Translations under genes and position numbers: made by a program | Notes under the pieces: model-generated | Databases searched by the model: none | Seen by the model: only the letters and a program-made list of their open reading frames with translations | What the model was told of the DNA's origin: nothing | Source of the DNA: Erysipelotrichia bacterium | GTDB lineage: Bacteria > Bacillota_I > Bacilli_A > Erysipelotrichales > Erysipelotrichaceae | DNA: 14,277 bases | Direction: 5' to 3' | Assembly (NCBI GenBank): GCA_009929095.1 | Contig: SABF01000016.1 | Location: 1 to 14,277 of the forward strand | Part shown: piece by piece, positions 1 through 6,687 of the stretch | Layout of the letters: every line of letters begins with the position of its first letter | Numbering within the stretch: the first letter of the stretch is position 1

Positions 1-1
1 C

Positions 2-250
2 TCCAGCATGTTCATCTGCGGCCCGGAAGTAATCAAGGCCGCCACCGGTCAGGTGGCCCCGATCGAGCAGTACGGCTCTGCCGAGGCCCATGCCAGTGTC
101 AGCGGCAATATCCACTTTATTGCAGAAGATGACCGCCATGCCCTGCAGATCGCTCAGCAGTTGATCAGTTTCCTGCCGCTCAACAACCTGCAGGACCCTC
201 CCCACAGTATCCCCACCGAGGTCGTGCTGGAGCGTGACGAGGGGATGAAC
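2..250 (+). pseudogene. C-terminal fragment of acyl-CoA carboxyltransferase (PccB/MmdA-like), cut by the window edge and by a chimeric join
   Basis: The frame is open from base 2, so the ATG at 8 is an internal methionine, not a start. The translation shows the C-terminal carboxyltransferase signature of biotin-dependent acyl-CoA carboxylases and decarboxylases: MFICGPEVIKAATG, then a YGSAEAHASVSGNIHF stretch (family form GGAxAHxxxSGxxHF), then SFLPLNN and DPP. In intact members this domain binds the acyl-CoA and carries carboxybiotin chemistry in propionyl-CoA, methylmalonyl-CoA or related conversions. The substrate cannot be told from about 80 residues. After DPP the family normally continues to a D-E-x-L-N-E-I-V-P segment. 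Here the frame reads D-E-G-M-N-E and then becomes a different protein. A hand count gives 144 G+C in bases 1-240 against 103 in bases 301-540, so this piece differs in composition from what follows. It is not functional as present here. Confidence 0.75.
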
Positions 251-831
251 GAACAAGGCTTGATTGTCGCTATGACATTTGTACTCACCGACCTTGATAA
301 CATCATGCCCGGCATTAACTCCGTGTTTGCTGTTCGCTATCTTCTGGAGAAAGCAAGCAATACTGAGGAAGCTCTTGCACTTCTTAAAGCACTGCCTGCT
401 GCTTCAAACCACAATATTCTTTTGGCGGATAGGACGGGCAATTTTGCTGTGGCTGAATGCTCACCTCATAAGATAAATATTCGTTGTCCGGTTAAGCTTT
501 CAAATGGCATTGAAGTGATATGCACCGTGAATAGCTTTACATCAGAAGAAATGAAACAGCTTGAATCCCACGCCGAAGATGATTATCGCAGTCAAGAGCG
601 ATGTAATACAGTCATGAGTGCATTTGAGAGTTACGATGGCACAGAAATTATGGATTATGCGATAAAGCTGCTGCGCGGTGACATGGGTTTCATTTGCCAG
701 TACGAAAAGTCAGATTGTTTTGAAACAGTATGGAGCAGTATATCTGACCCGAACTCACTGAGCATCCGTCGTGCTGAAGGTGACCCGCGAAAAAGAAATT
801 CATATCAGACGACAGACTTGTCAAGAAATAA
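236..831 (+). pseudogene. C45 / penicillin-acylase-like Ntn hydrolase, N-terminally truncated and frameshifted near its 3' end
   Basis: From about residue 78 of the open frame the protein matches the linear-amide hydrolase group (acyl-CoA:6-aminopenicillanate acyltransferase-like, peptidase family C45). It shows E-G-M-N-E-x-G-L, then M-T-F-V, P-G-I-N-S-V-F-A-V-R-Y-L-L-E-K-A, an A-S-N-H-N-I-L-L-A-D segment, A-V-A-E-C-S-P, and late W-S-S-I-S-D followed by R-R-A-E-G-D-P. These enzymes are made as precursors that self-cleave before an N-terminal Cys nucleophile. That half is absent, replaced by the carboxyltransferase fragment, so the product could not be active. The uninterrupted frame runs to 964, but family members usually end soon after the R-x-E-G-N-P segment with K-F-x-x-D-x-R-L. 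Exactly that pattern (KFISDDRLVKK, then TAA at 829-831) occurs in the -1 frame after the five-A run at 790-794. I therefore end the gene at 831; a terminator follows at 902-933. Family assignment is good; the precise substrate is unknown. Confidence 0.72.
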
Positions 832-851
832 TTCGAACATAATCTTAGCCT

Positions 852-871
852 CGACAAATCCAAGTTTGTCG
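852..871 (+). repeat. Small perfect hairpin (CGACAAA / TTTGTCG)
   Basis: A 7-bp perfect inverted repeat with a 6-base loop (852-858 and 865-871) lies about 20 bases after the inferred acylase stop at 829-831. There is no T-run after it, so it is probably not a terminator by itself. It may protect the 3' end of the transcript or be chance. Confidence 0.4.
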
Positions 872-901
872 TTGAAAATCAATAATTGCATCAGCAATCC
901 C

Positions 902-933
902 AGGCAGCAGATCGTAATGATCAGCTGCCTTTT
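902..933 (+). terminator. Intrinsic terminator downstream of the acylase-like gene
   Basis: The stem AGGCAGC (902-908) pairs with GCTGCCT (924-930). A second helix of GATC pairs (910-913 with 919-922) sits above an A-A mismatch, the loop is 5 bases, and a four-T run (930-933) follows directly. It lies inside the extended open frame (to 964), which supports the view that the real stop is at 829-831. Confidence 0.6.
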
Positions 934-1013
934 GAATGAAAAGAAATGGAAGTGTAAAACATGATCTATGCTTACCGCAGAAAATACAATCATTCGAAAG
1001 GAAGGATATAGAC

Positions 1014-1830
1014 ATAGCAGATAAACATGAAGCGGTCAATTTAAAATGGAAGCTTGGTTTTGGAAGTGGCTGTTGCCCCTGAATCTGAAACGGCATGGCT
1101 GAATCGTTCGCAAATTGCGGAACTGTTTGATAGAGATATTAGGACGGTTGGTAAACACATAAATGCAGCGCTGAAAGAAGAGCTTTTCGGTGAAGCGGCT
1201 GCCGCAAAATTTTTGGCAGCCACAAAACATGGCGCTGTTAAAGAAAAAGCACAAACTCATGAGACTGAATACTTCACTTGGGATGGGGTTCTCTCTGCTG
1301 AATACAGAGTCAAGCCAAAGAATGACATCATCTTTCGAAATGAGTGAATGGTATTATGAAAGATCACCTTGTGAAAGGATATGCTGTTAACCAAAAGCAG
1401 CTATCTCAGATGAACAAAACAATCGAAATTCAGTCAAAAATGCTGGCTGCAGCTATTGCCAGTGATTCCGGTGAGGTTTTGAAAGTGTTAAATAAATACC
1501 CTAAAGATCTGTCTCTTATGGATAATTATGATCATCAGACTATCAAGAAGCCCAAAGGGAACAAGAAAGCAATTGCTTTGTCTTATGAAAAATACCGCGA
1601 GTTGATTGACCATATGGGATACGGCGATAGTTCCAGCGTGTTTGGAGTAGAAAAAGAGAAAGGAAAACTCAGAGGCAGCTTAGTATCAATTGATCAAACT
1701 GCCTTTGGAAAAGAGGTATATCCATCTGCTTAAGAGAAAGCAGCAGGCCTCTTATGCTTTCTTATAAAGGACTATCCATCTGCGGATGGATGCAAGCGGA
1801 ATCCAATAATAAATTCTTCCTGCACAGGAT
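1014..1830 (+). pseudogene. Decayed RhuM-family gene with Fic/Doc-like C-terminus
   Basis: The frame from about 1048 to 1341 encodes a segment typical of RhuM (virulence RhuM family, also found on genomic islands): W-L-N-R-S-Q-I-A-E-L-F-D-R-D, then G-K-H-I-N-A-A-L-K-E-E and Y-R-V-K-P-K-N-D-I-I-F-R-N. The match continues in another frame from 1344 (NGIMKDHLVKGYAVNQKQL, S-Y-E-K-Y-R-E-L-I-D-H-M, A-F-G-K-E-V-Y-P-S). The join needs one missing base near 1339-1344. TAA at 1731-1733 interrupts it, and beyond it the same frame continues as E-K-A-A-G-L-L-C-F-L-I-K-D-Y-P-S-A-D-G-C-K-R (1734-1799). This is a degenerate Fic/Doc motif (usual H-P-F-x-D-G-N-K-R) whose catalytic His is Tyr. The expected last ~50 residues are missing. 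At the 5' end a good Shine-Dalgarno (AAAGGAAGG, 997-1005) is followed 8 bases later by ATA at 1014-1016 where ATG would be expected, plus another frame slip in the A-run at 1043-1046. With several lesions this is a genuine pseudogene; the 5' details are inference. Confidence 0.7.
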
Positions 1831-1834
1831 GCAA

Positions 1835-1865
1835 TAAAAAACCGTACTCAGCTCGTGAATACGGT
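1835..1865 (-). terminator. Intrinsic terminator for the hydrolase-MurF transcript
   Basis: Read on the minus strand, ACCGTA (1865-1860) pairs with TACGGT (1846-1841) around a 13-base loop, and a six-T run (1841-1836) follows directly. It begins about 10 bases after the MurF-like stop codon. It also overlaps the place where the rhuM remnant loses similarity. Confidence 0.75.
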
Positions 1866-1875
1866 CTCGGCATAT

Positions 1876-3459
1876 TTAATGATTGAATGCATCCGGCAGG
1901 TCATTTTCCAGAAGAATCACATCATCTGCTGAAGCATGCGCATATATATAGGCAAACGCCTCTCTGACTGTATCCATCACATGCACATGGTCCATATCAA
2001 ATCCGCTGTCTCTCAAGCCTTTGCAGATAGGCTCTGTCTGAGTTTTACCTACCAGAATAACTTCATCAGCCTTCCCCTTCATCTGTGCGCCGAATGTACT
2101 GTTAATCTCTTCCTGACGACTGCCAAGATCTATCATGCCAGGTGTGACAATCCATCTTCCTGACGGCATTCCGGAAAGGACATCAAGTGCCATGGCAGCG
2201 CCGCTTGGATTTGCGTTGAATGCATCATCAATGAAGTGATATCCGTTGATCATCTTCTGCTCCAGTCGATGTTCTACCTGCTTCATCTGCTTCACACCGC
2301 GTTGGATCACCTGCCAAGGAACATTCAGATATCTTGCTGCTGCAATTGCGGAAAGAATATTCAGAATATTCAGTTTGCCAAGCAGCTTTGTTTCAAATTC
2401 GATTGATTCCTCATTATGAATCAATGTAAATGAGGAACCATTTCTTGTATATTGAATATCTGCAGCGCGGTAATCGGCCTGAGGATAATCAATTGCATAG
2501 CTTACGCAATTAATCGGATTCTGCATCTTCCAGGTTCGAATAAAATCATTGTCATAGTTCAAAATGCCAAGTCCGTTAGATGGCAGCAGTTCAATCATCT
2601 GCATCTTTTCCTTAATGATGTTTTCCTGACTGCCAAATGTTGCCAGATGCTGAGGACCAATGGAAGTTACTACACCGATGGAAGGATGCACAAAATTCAT
2701 CAGATCAGTGATATCACCGGCTTTATCCGCCCCCATCTCACACACAAATACTTGGTGAATTGGTTTCAGATATTCCCGAATTGTCCTGGTAATTCCCATT
2801 GGAGTGTTATATGACGCCGGTGTCATCAGCGTATTAAACTGTTCCGAGAGAATTGACTGCATGACATTTTTGGTGGATGTCTTTCCGTAGCTTCCAGTAA
2901 TGCCAATCCTCACCAGATCATTGTGATTTTTTAAAATTTTTTTCGCATCATTGATATACCAGTTCTGAACTGCCTGTTCTATTGGTGCTGTTATCAGGCC
3001 GATCGGATATATCAGAAGCCATGGACTGAGCATTGCAATCGCTGAGATCCAGAAAACAAATGAATCCGCTGCTTGTCCGCTTTTGAATATCAATGCGGCA
3101 ATTAATAGATATAATGCAATCAGTACTGCAATCTGCCTCTTTACGCGGCCGGTATAAACAAGCGGCTTGATATAAGCTGTGTGTTTTTCATCATATATAG
3201 ACTGCAGGCCTGCAGTGATGACCAAAGCCGCGATAATGCTGATCCTAAACAGCATAAAGCAAAGAACCCCGATCGCCAGAAGTACAATTGCACTCTGGCA
3301 TTCCTTAAGGACCAGTTTGCTGTTCTCCTTCAGCCAGGCAGTATAGCGTTTCAGTTCATAGCGATTCTGCTGAAACATATGCAGCGCATGGATAGACGGT
3401 ACCGCCCCACCTACTGCAGGAATTGTCAACAAAAGTATCATCAGTACAAGTTTCAGCAT
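1876..3459 (-). CDS. Membrane-anchored MurF-like Mur ligase family protein
   Basis: The 527-residue protein has the MurF-type central ATPase and C-terminal domains. MurF adds D-Ala-D-Ala to the UDP-MurNAc tripeptide in the cytoplasm using ATP. The ATP-binding loop G-I-T-G-S-Y-G-K-T-S-T is at residues 186-196 (Lys193). Later come C-E-M-G-A, the MurF hallmark DDAFNANPSGAAMALDVL, and P-G-M-I-D-L-G. Instead of the usual N-terminal UDP-sugar domain, residues 1-180 hold about four hydrophobic segments (roughly 1-20, 57-88, 108-125, 131-158), so it is probably a membrane protein with the ligase on the cytosolic face. Its ATG overlaps the end of the hydrolase gene (ATGCTGA), and AGAGGATG upstream is a reasonable ribosome site. 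The terminator at 1835-1865 ends the transcript. It could be the only MurF of the cell, or a paralogue that ligates onto a membrane-bound precursor such as a lipid intermediate. I am sure of the ligase family, not of the substrate. Confidence 0.85.
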   Translation of the reverse strand: MLKLVLMILLLTIPAVGGAVPSIHALHMFQQNRYELKRYTAWLKENSKLVLKECQSAIVLLAIGVLCFMLFRISIIAALVITAGLQSIYDEKHTAYIKPLVYTGRVKRQIAVLIALYLLIAALIFKSGQAADSFVFWISAIAMLSPWLLIYPIGLITAPIEQAVQNWYINDAKKILKNHNDLVRIGITGSYGKTSTKNVMQSILSEQFNTLMTPASYNTPMGITRTIREYLKPIHQVFVCEMGADKAGDITDLMNFVHPSIGVVTSIGPQHLATFGSQENIIKEKMQMIELLPSNGLGILNYDNDFIRTWKMQNPINCVSYAIDYPQADYRAADIQYTRNGSSFTLIHNEESIEFETKLLGKLNILNILSAIAAARYLNVPWQVIQRGVKQMKQVEHRLEQKMINGYHFIDDAFNANPSGAAMALDVLSGMPSGRWIVTPGMIDLGSRQEEINSTFGAQMKGKADEVILVGKTQTEPICKGLRDSGFDMDHVHVMDTVREAFAYIYAHASADDVILLENDLPDAFNH

Positions 3460-4217
3460 TGTTCATCCTCTTTCAGAAAAGCATCCAGTACCAAGTTAAA
3501 CCTTTCTGACTGATGCCAGTACGCCCAGTGATCATCACCTGCAAAGATTGCCAGTCCTGCATCAGGCATAGCCTTCTCCATCTCCTTACCCATCCAAAGC
3601 GGAACAGCGGTATCCTGATCGCCCCATACCAGCAGTACTGGGCAGAGAACATCTTTCAGCAGTTCTGTCACATCATCATTGACCACTTTGACAAAGGTTG
3701 CCCGCATGACACCATGGGCATTTTTATAATCTTCCGATCCGGCATTCTTCTGGAGTTCTTCCAGTTTTTCAGTATTTCCAGAAGCCTTAAGGAGCCATTT
3801 TCCAACCTTATATGCCTTTGTTTTGATTTCATAATCAAGTCCATGTTTCGGTCTGATTCCTGCCGCACCGGTAAGGCACATCTTGGTTACATCATGGTGC
3901 AGAGCTGCATAGCGAATAGCAGCACGACACCCGAAGGAATGAGCGATCAGGATCGGATTGCTGATCTGATTCTGGGTAACAAAGTCCTCTAGAAATTCCA
4001 CGTATTCCGGTACACCCCATGGTTCCATGGGATCATCGCTTTCCCCAAATCCTGGAAAATCTAAATTGTATACACAAAAAAACTGATTAAGATGCGATTC
4101 GATCGCACTCATCATCTGCATGTTCTGACCCCAGCCATGAAGAAGAATGACATCTCTGCCCTTGCCGGACCTGCGCCATGCTGTCTTTACTGATCTGTAT
4201 ACCCCAAACGTTGTCAT
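3453..4217 (-). CDS. Alpha/beta-hydrolase fold protein
   Basis: The 254-residue protein has a complete alpha/beta-hydrolase set: oxyanion-hole segment L-L-H-G-W-G (25-30), nucleophile elbow A-H-S-F-G with Ser94, the acid in W-G-D-Q-D (Asp202 by position), and the general base in G-D-D-H-W (His230). There is no signal peptide, so it should be cytosolic. The natural substrate (ester, thioester, amide or other) cannot be read from the sequence. It overlaps the MurF-like gene by 7 bases, indicating translational coupling and perhaps a shared envelope role. The ATG at 4217 is the most upstream possible start because an in-frame TAG lies 9 bases before it. No Shine-Dalgarno is visible, and a promoter -10 ends only 8 bases upstream, so the message may be leaderless. 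Confidence 0.85.
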   Translation of the reverse strand: MTTFGVYRSVKTAWRRSGKGRDVILLHGWGQNMQMMSAIESHLNQFFCVYNLDFPGFGESDDPMEPWGVPEYVEFLEDFVTQNQISNPILIAHSFGCRAAIRYAALHHDVTKMCLTGAAGIRPKHGLDYEIKTKAYKVGKWLLKASGNTEKLEELQKNAGSEDYKNAHGVMRATFVKVVNDDVTELLKDVLCPVLLVWGDQDTAVPLWMGKEMEKAMPDAGLAIFAGDDHWAYWHQSERFNLVLDAFLKEDEQC

Positions 4218-4225
4218 ACTGAACT

Positions 4226-4254
4226 ATTCTACAGGAAAAAGGCTGTTTCGTTAA
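4226..4254 (-). promoter_or_regulatory. Candidate sigma-A promoter of the hydrolase-MurF pair
   Basis: On the minus strand, TTAACG (4254-4249, 4 of 6 to TTGACA) and TAGAAT (4231-4226, 5 of 6 to TATAAT) are separated by 17 bases. Transcription would start within about 0-3 bases of the ATG at 4217. The -35 lies in the loop of the preceding gene's terminator. The spacing is ideal, but it is a prediction from consensus only. Confidence 0.45.
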
Positions 4255-4268
4255 GAAGCAGCCTTTTT
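4236..4268 (-). terminator. Terminator at the end of the regulator-kinase operon
   Basis: A perfect 10-bp inverted repeat (AAAAAGGCTG at 4236-4245, CAGCCTTTTT at 4259-4268) encloses a 13-base loop containing the kinase stop codon. On the minus strand it is GGCTG...CAGCC followed by five T's, a standard intrinsic terminator. Because the A-run and T-run are symmetric it could also work in the opposite direction. It separates the kinase from the hydrolase gene. Confidence 0.75.
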
Positions 4269-5756
4269 ATCGTCACTGTCCTTTTGCTTTGCCACACGAT
4301 TTACTTCCTTCTGACGTTCGCGGTCTTCCTTGTGCTTTTCTTTCGTTTCTCGAAGCTGCTTGCGTTCTTCCTGTTTCTTTTCCTTCTGCTTTTCTTTTTT
4401 CTCATCTTCCGTCAGTTCACGGAATACACGAAAACATACACTGTCCTTCAGATTCTCCGCTTCTACTCGATAGCCATAGATAGACACGATCTTATAAACA
4501 ATGGAAAGTCCCAGACCAAACTGACCATCTGTACCTTTTTCATACGGCTTAAACAGCTTGCCAATACGATCCTTTTCGATCAGTCTGCCATCATTGATCA
4601 CCAGCAGTTCTCCGGTATGCAGCTCGAGACGAATCAATGACTTCGCATAGCGAAGCGCATTATCCACGAGATTTTCTACCACAATTCTCCATGAATCCTC
4701 ATCCCCATGAAACTTAACATCATGATCCAGCACTCGCTCAAAAGTAACTTCAGGGCGAATGACTTTGAGAGATAGAAGCACCTTGTCTATTACTGCCGTC
4801 ATTTCCAGATTCTCGCCCGGTTCACAGGAATCCTGCAAATATCCCATCTTATTCAGCGTGATGAGACTGCGTACTTTCTTATCCAAACGATCTGCATGTT
4901 CAATGATAACATCAATGGATTTCTCCAGTGTTCCGTACGGATAGACCCCATCCTTGATAGACTCGGAATAAGAACGGATTGTGGCAATCGGCGTCTTCAG
5001 ATCATGCGAGATATTCTGAATCATTTCCTGCTTCTCACGATTTTGTTTCTGCAGTTCATCTTCCATATCACGCACCGCATCTGCAACTTCTCCGATTTCA
5101 TCACGGCGGCTGACATTTAGTACAGCTGGCTCATCCTTGCGAATCCGATTGATATAATTCCTAATCTGATTCAGCGGAATGATCAGAGTAGTGACCCACA
5201 GCATCAGTATCAAAAACAGAATAACAGCAACAATGACATTGACATTGACAATGTTATTCACAAGCATGGTTTTGAATGAGGTCTCATAGATGCTTGGTAG
5301 GAAGGATACCAGAAGTTTTCCGTCATTCAGCCGCGCAGCAGTATAGAGCATGCTGGATCCGGCAGATTTATTAACAGCCGTATAGGAATAGTCCGCTGTC
5401 TTTCCTGCCATATCTGCCAGATTTGTTCTGACACTGTCAAGCAGCAGTCCGTCAAGTGTACTGGAGCCGAGAATCATAAATTCCTGTGTGTCAGTATCAT
5501 ATATGGCATGAATGATGCCGGAATCATCTGTGATGGTGTAATCCGGTATAGCCGTTGGTTTGCTGTTGAGATAAAAAACCATGGATGTTTGAGAACTGTA
5601 AATCATCCGATACATTTCATTTGTAGTGAATGAATTGATTGCTGGTGAAAGAAATGTAAACAGAAACGACGCAAAAACAGTGATGACAAGAATGACGATT
5701 GCCATCAGCTGCTGGGTCAGCGTAAATTCTCTCAGCCAGAGCCAGAGACGCTTCAT
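4251..5756 (-). CDS. Membrane sensor histidine kinase with a long charged C-terminal tail
   Basis: The 501-residue protein is a classical sensor kinase. It has a transmembrane helix at about 15-37, an extracytoplasmic sensor region of about 130 residues (40-168), a second helix at about 169-193, and HAMP at about 194-245. The dimerisation/phosphoacceptor helix has N-I-S-H-D-L-K-T-P with His251. The ATPase domain shows the N box E-N-L-V-D-N-A-L-R-Y-A (361-371), a V-I-N-D-G segment (386-390) and G-L-G-L-S-I-V (414-420). It should autophosphorylate and pass phosphate to the regulator encoded just upstream, four bases away. The signal is not evident. Residues about 449-501, after the normal domain end, form a run of Lys, Glu, Arg and Gln with almost no hydrophobic residues, probably a long helix or disordered tail; this is uncommon in such kinases. 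No strong Shine-Dalgarno precedes the ATG, so translation is probably coupled to the regulator gene. Confidence 0.93.
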   Translation of the reverse strand: MKRLWLWLREFTLTQQLMAIVILVITVFASFLFTFLSPAINSFTTNEMYRMIYSSQTSMVFYLNSKPTAIPDYTITDDSGIIHAIYDTDTQEFMILGSSTLDGLLLDSVRTNLADMAGKTADYSYTAVNKSAGSSMLYTAARLNDGKLLVSFLPSIYETSFKTMLVNNIVNVNVIVAVILFLILMLWVTTLIIPLNQIRNYINRIRKDEPAVLNVSRRDEIGEVADAVRDMEDELQKQNREKQEMIQNISHDLKTPIATIRSYSESIKDGVYPYGTLEKSIDVIIEHADRLDKKVRSLITLNKMGYLQDSCEPGENLEMTAVIDKVLLSLKVIRPEVTFERVLDHDVKFHGDEDSWRIVVENLVDNALRYAKSLIRLELHTGELLVINDGRLIEKDRIGKLFKPYEKGTDGQFGLGLSIVYKIVSIYGYRVEAENLKDSVCFRVFRELTEDEKKEKQKEKKQEERKQLRETKEKHKEDRERQKEVNRVAKQKDSDDKKAAS

Positions 5757-5760
5757 ATAT

Positions 5761-6420
5761 TCAGCTCAAACGATAGCCAAAGCCGTAGATCGTATGGATA
5801 CTCAGGTTTGGCATCTTTCTGCGAAGTCTTCTCAGCGTATCATCAACGACACGATCACTGCCAAAATAATTGGTCTCCCATACTCTGGTCAGTATTTGTT
5901 CTCTGGAATAAGCTGTTTCTCTGTTCTTTACAAACAGCATGAGCAGTTCAAACTCCTTAGTAGTCAGATCAATTTTATCTCCGTGACTGTATACCACACG
6001 CTGTGCTTCATCTATTTCATAGCCGTCCACTGCAATGCGCACACTGTCATCTTTGTAAGTACGACGCACAATATTATTGACGCGAAGCACCAGTTCCTTT
6101 GGAGAAAACGGCTTGGTAATGTAGTCATCACTGCCTTTTTCAAGACCGATGACGCGATCAAATTCTTTATCTCGGGCAGACATGAAAATAACCGGCACAT
6201 CCGGATTACGGCGCCTAATCTCTTCGATCAGATCAAAGCCGCTCTTATCGCCCAGCATGATATCAAGAATCCACAGATGAACATCTTCATCTGAAGTATG
6301 TATTTCGGCCTCGTCAAAAGTCAGGTATGATCGTACTTCATACCCTTCCTTTTCAAGATATCTGCGGACCAGTTCATTCAGATCCTTTTCGTCTTCTACT
6401 ACCGATATTACTTTCTTCAT
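5761..6420 (-). CDS. OmpR/PhoB-family response regulator
   Basis: The 219-residue protein has a receiver domain (about 1-118) with the acidic pair E9/D10, the phosphoacceptor Asp53 in I-L-D-I-M and Lys103 in I-T-K-P-F. The C-terminal winged-helix DNA-binding domain (about 125-219) has L-T-T-K-E-F-E-L-L, V-V-D-D-T-L-R-R-L-R-R-K and the terminal Y-G-F-G-Y-R. It is the cytosolic partner of the kinase encoded four bases downstream. The gene sits behind a promoter with tandem 10-bp repeats (6466-6485), suggesting autoregulation. The neighbouring MurF-like, hydrolase and GlmM genes suggest, but do not prove, that the pair responds to envelope conditions. Confidence 0.93.
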   Translation of the reverse strand: MKKVISVVEDEKDLNELVRRYLEKEGYEVRSYLTFDEAEIHTSDEDVHLWILDIMLGDKSGFDLIEEIRRRNPDVPVIFMSARDKEFDRVIGLEKGSDDYITKPFSPKELVLRVNNIVRRTYKDDSVRIAVDGYEIDEAQRVVYSHGDKIDLTTKEFELLMLFVKNRETAYSREQILTRVWETNYFGSDRVVDDTLRRLRRKMPNLSIHTIYGFGYRLS

Positions 6421-6445
6421 TGATTTACACTCTACTTCATCGACA

Positions 6446-6473
6446 ATTCTAACACAAAGCCTGGAGTTTCAAA
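6446..6473 (-). promoter_or_regulatory. Candidate promoter of the response regulator-kinase operon
   Basis: On the minus strand an extended -10, TGTTAGAAT (hexamer 6451-6446), lies 16 bases from TTTGAA (6473-6468) or 15 from TTGAAA (6472-6467). Transcription would start about 20 bases before the ATG at 6420. The -35 overlaps the tandem repeat at 6466-6485. Confidence 0.5.
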
Positions 6474-6485
6474 GCGTTTTAAAGC
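6466..6485 (-). promoter_or_regulatory. Tandem 10-bp direct repeats, probable response-regulator operator
   Basis: On the minus strand GCTTTAAAAC is followed without a gap by GCTTTGAAAC; 9 of 10 bases are identical. Contiguous repeats with a one-turn period are the usual binding pattern of OmpR/PhoB-family dimers. They cover the -35 region of the regulator's own promoter. That fits repression, or activation with an overlapping -35; which one cannot be told. Confidence 0.5.
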
Positions 6486-6687
6486 ATTCATAGTTTGCAG
6501 ACTAATAACCGACTGAGCCAAGAGCTCCAATCACTATCTGACCCGTACAATGGCTTTCAGTGCGGTTTCACTTCCATCATGGTCTGCCATCGGGAAACTT
6601 TACAAGAAAGTGCCTGTTCTGATCTATGCTCTATAGTCCACAGCAGGCGGTCTCTGGACATGTATCTGCCGAAACCGCCTGAATATG
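6486..6687 (-). other. Gene-free intergenic stretch with a hairpin after glmM
   Basis: I see no convincing gene between the glmM stop and the regulator promoter. An 8-bp perfect inverted repeat (CAGGCGGT at 6644-6651, ACCGCCTG at 6674-6681) with a 22-base loop lies 6 bases beyond the glmM stop. It has no T-run on the minus strand, so it is not a standard terminator. Further short complementary pairs (for example GTTTC/GAAAC flanking ATGG-CAGA-CCAT) suggest possible RNA structure. I could not match it to glmS ribozyme, 6S, SRP or RNase P RNA signatures. No glmS gene follows glmM here, unlike in Bacillus subtilis. Confidence 0.4.

Noticed and set aside
1054..1347. An intact small RhuM-like protein and a separate 129-codon gene at 1344-1733
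   Set aside because: The two frames are consecutive pieces of one family, and the similarity continues past both stops, so this is one broken gene.
1..1870. Insertion sequence or prophage boundary at the left end
   Set aside because: No transposase, integrase, terminal inverted repeats or target duplication are visible; the patchwork is better explained by a chimera plus gene decay.
5626..6294. Plus-strand open frame (222 codons) opposite the kinase/regulator
   Set aside because: Antisense shadow of two confident genes; no domain, no ribosome site.
6486..6687. glmS ribozyme, 6S, SRP or RNase P RNA
   Set aside because: None of the conserved core sequences I know for these RNAs can be found on either strand, and no glmS follows.
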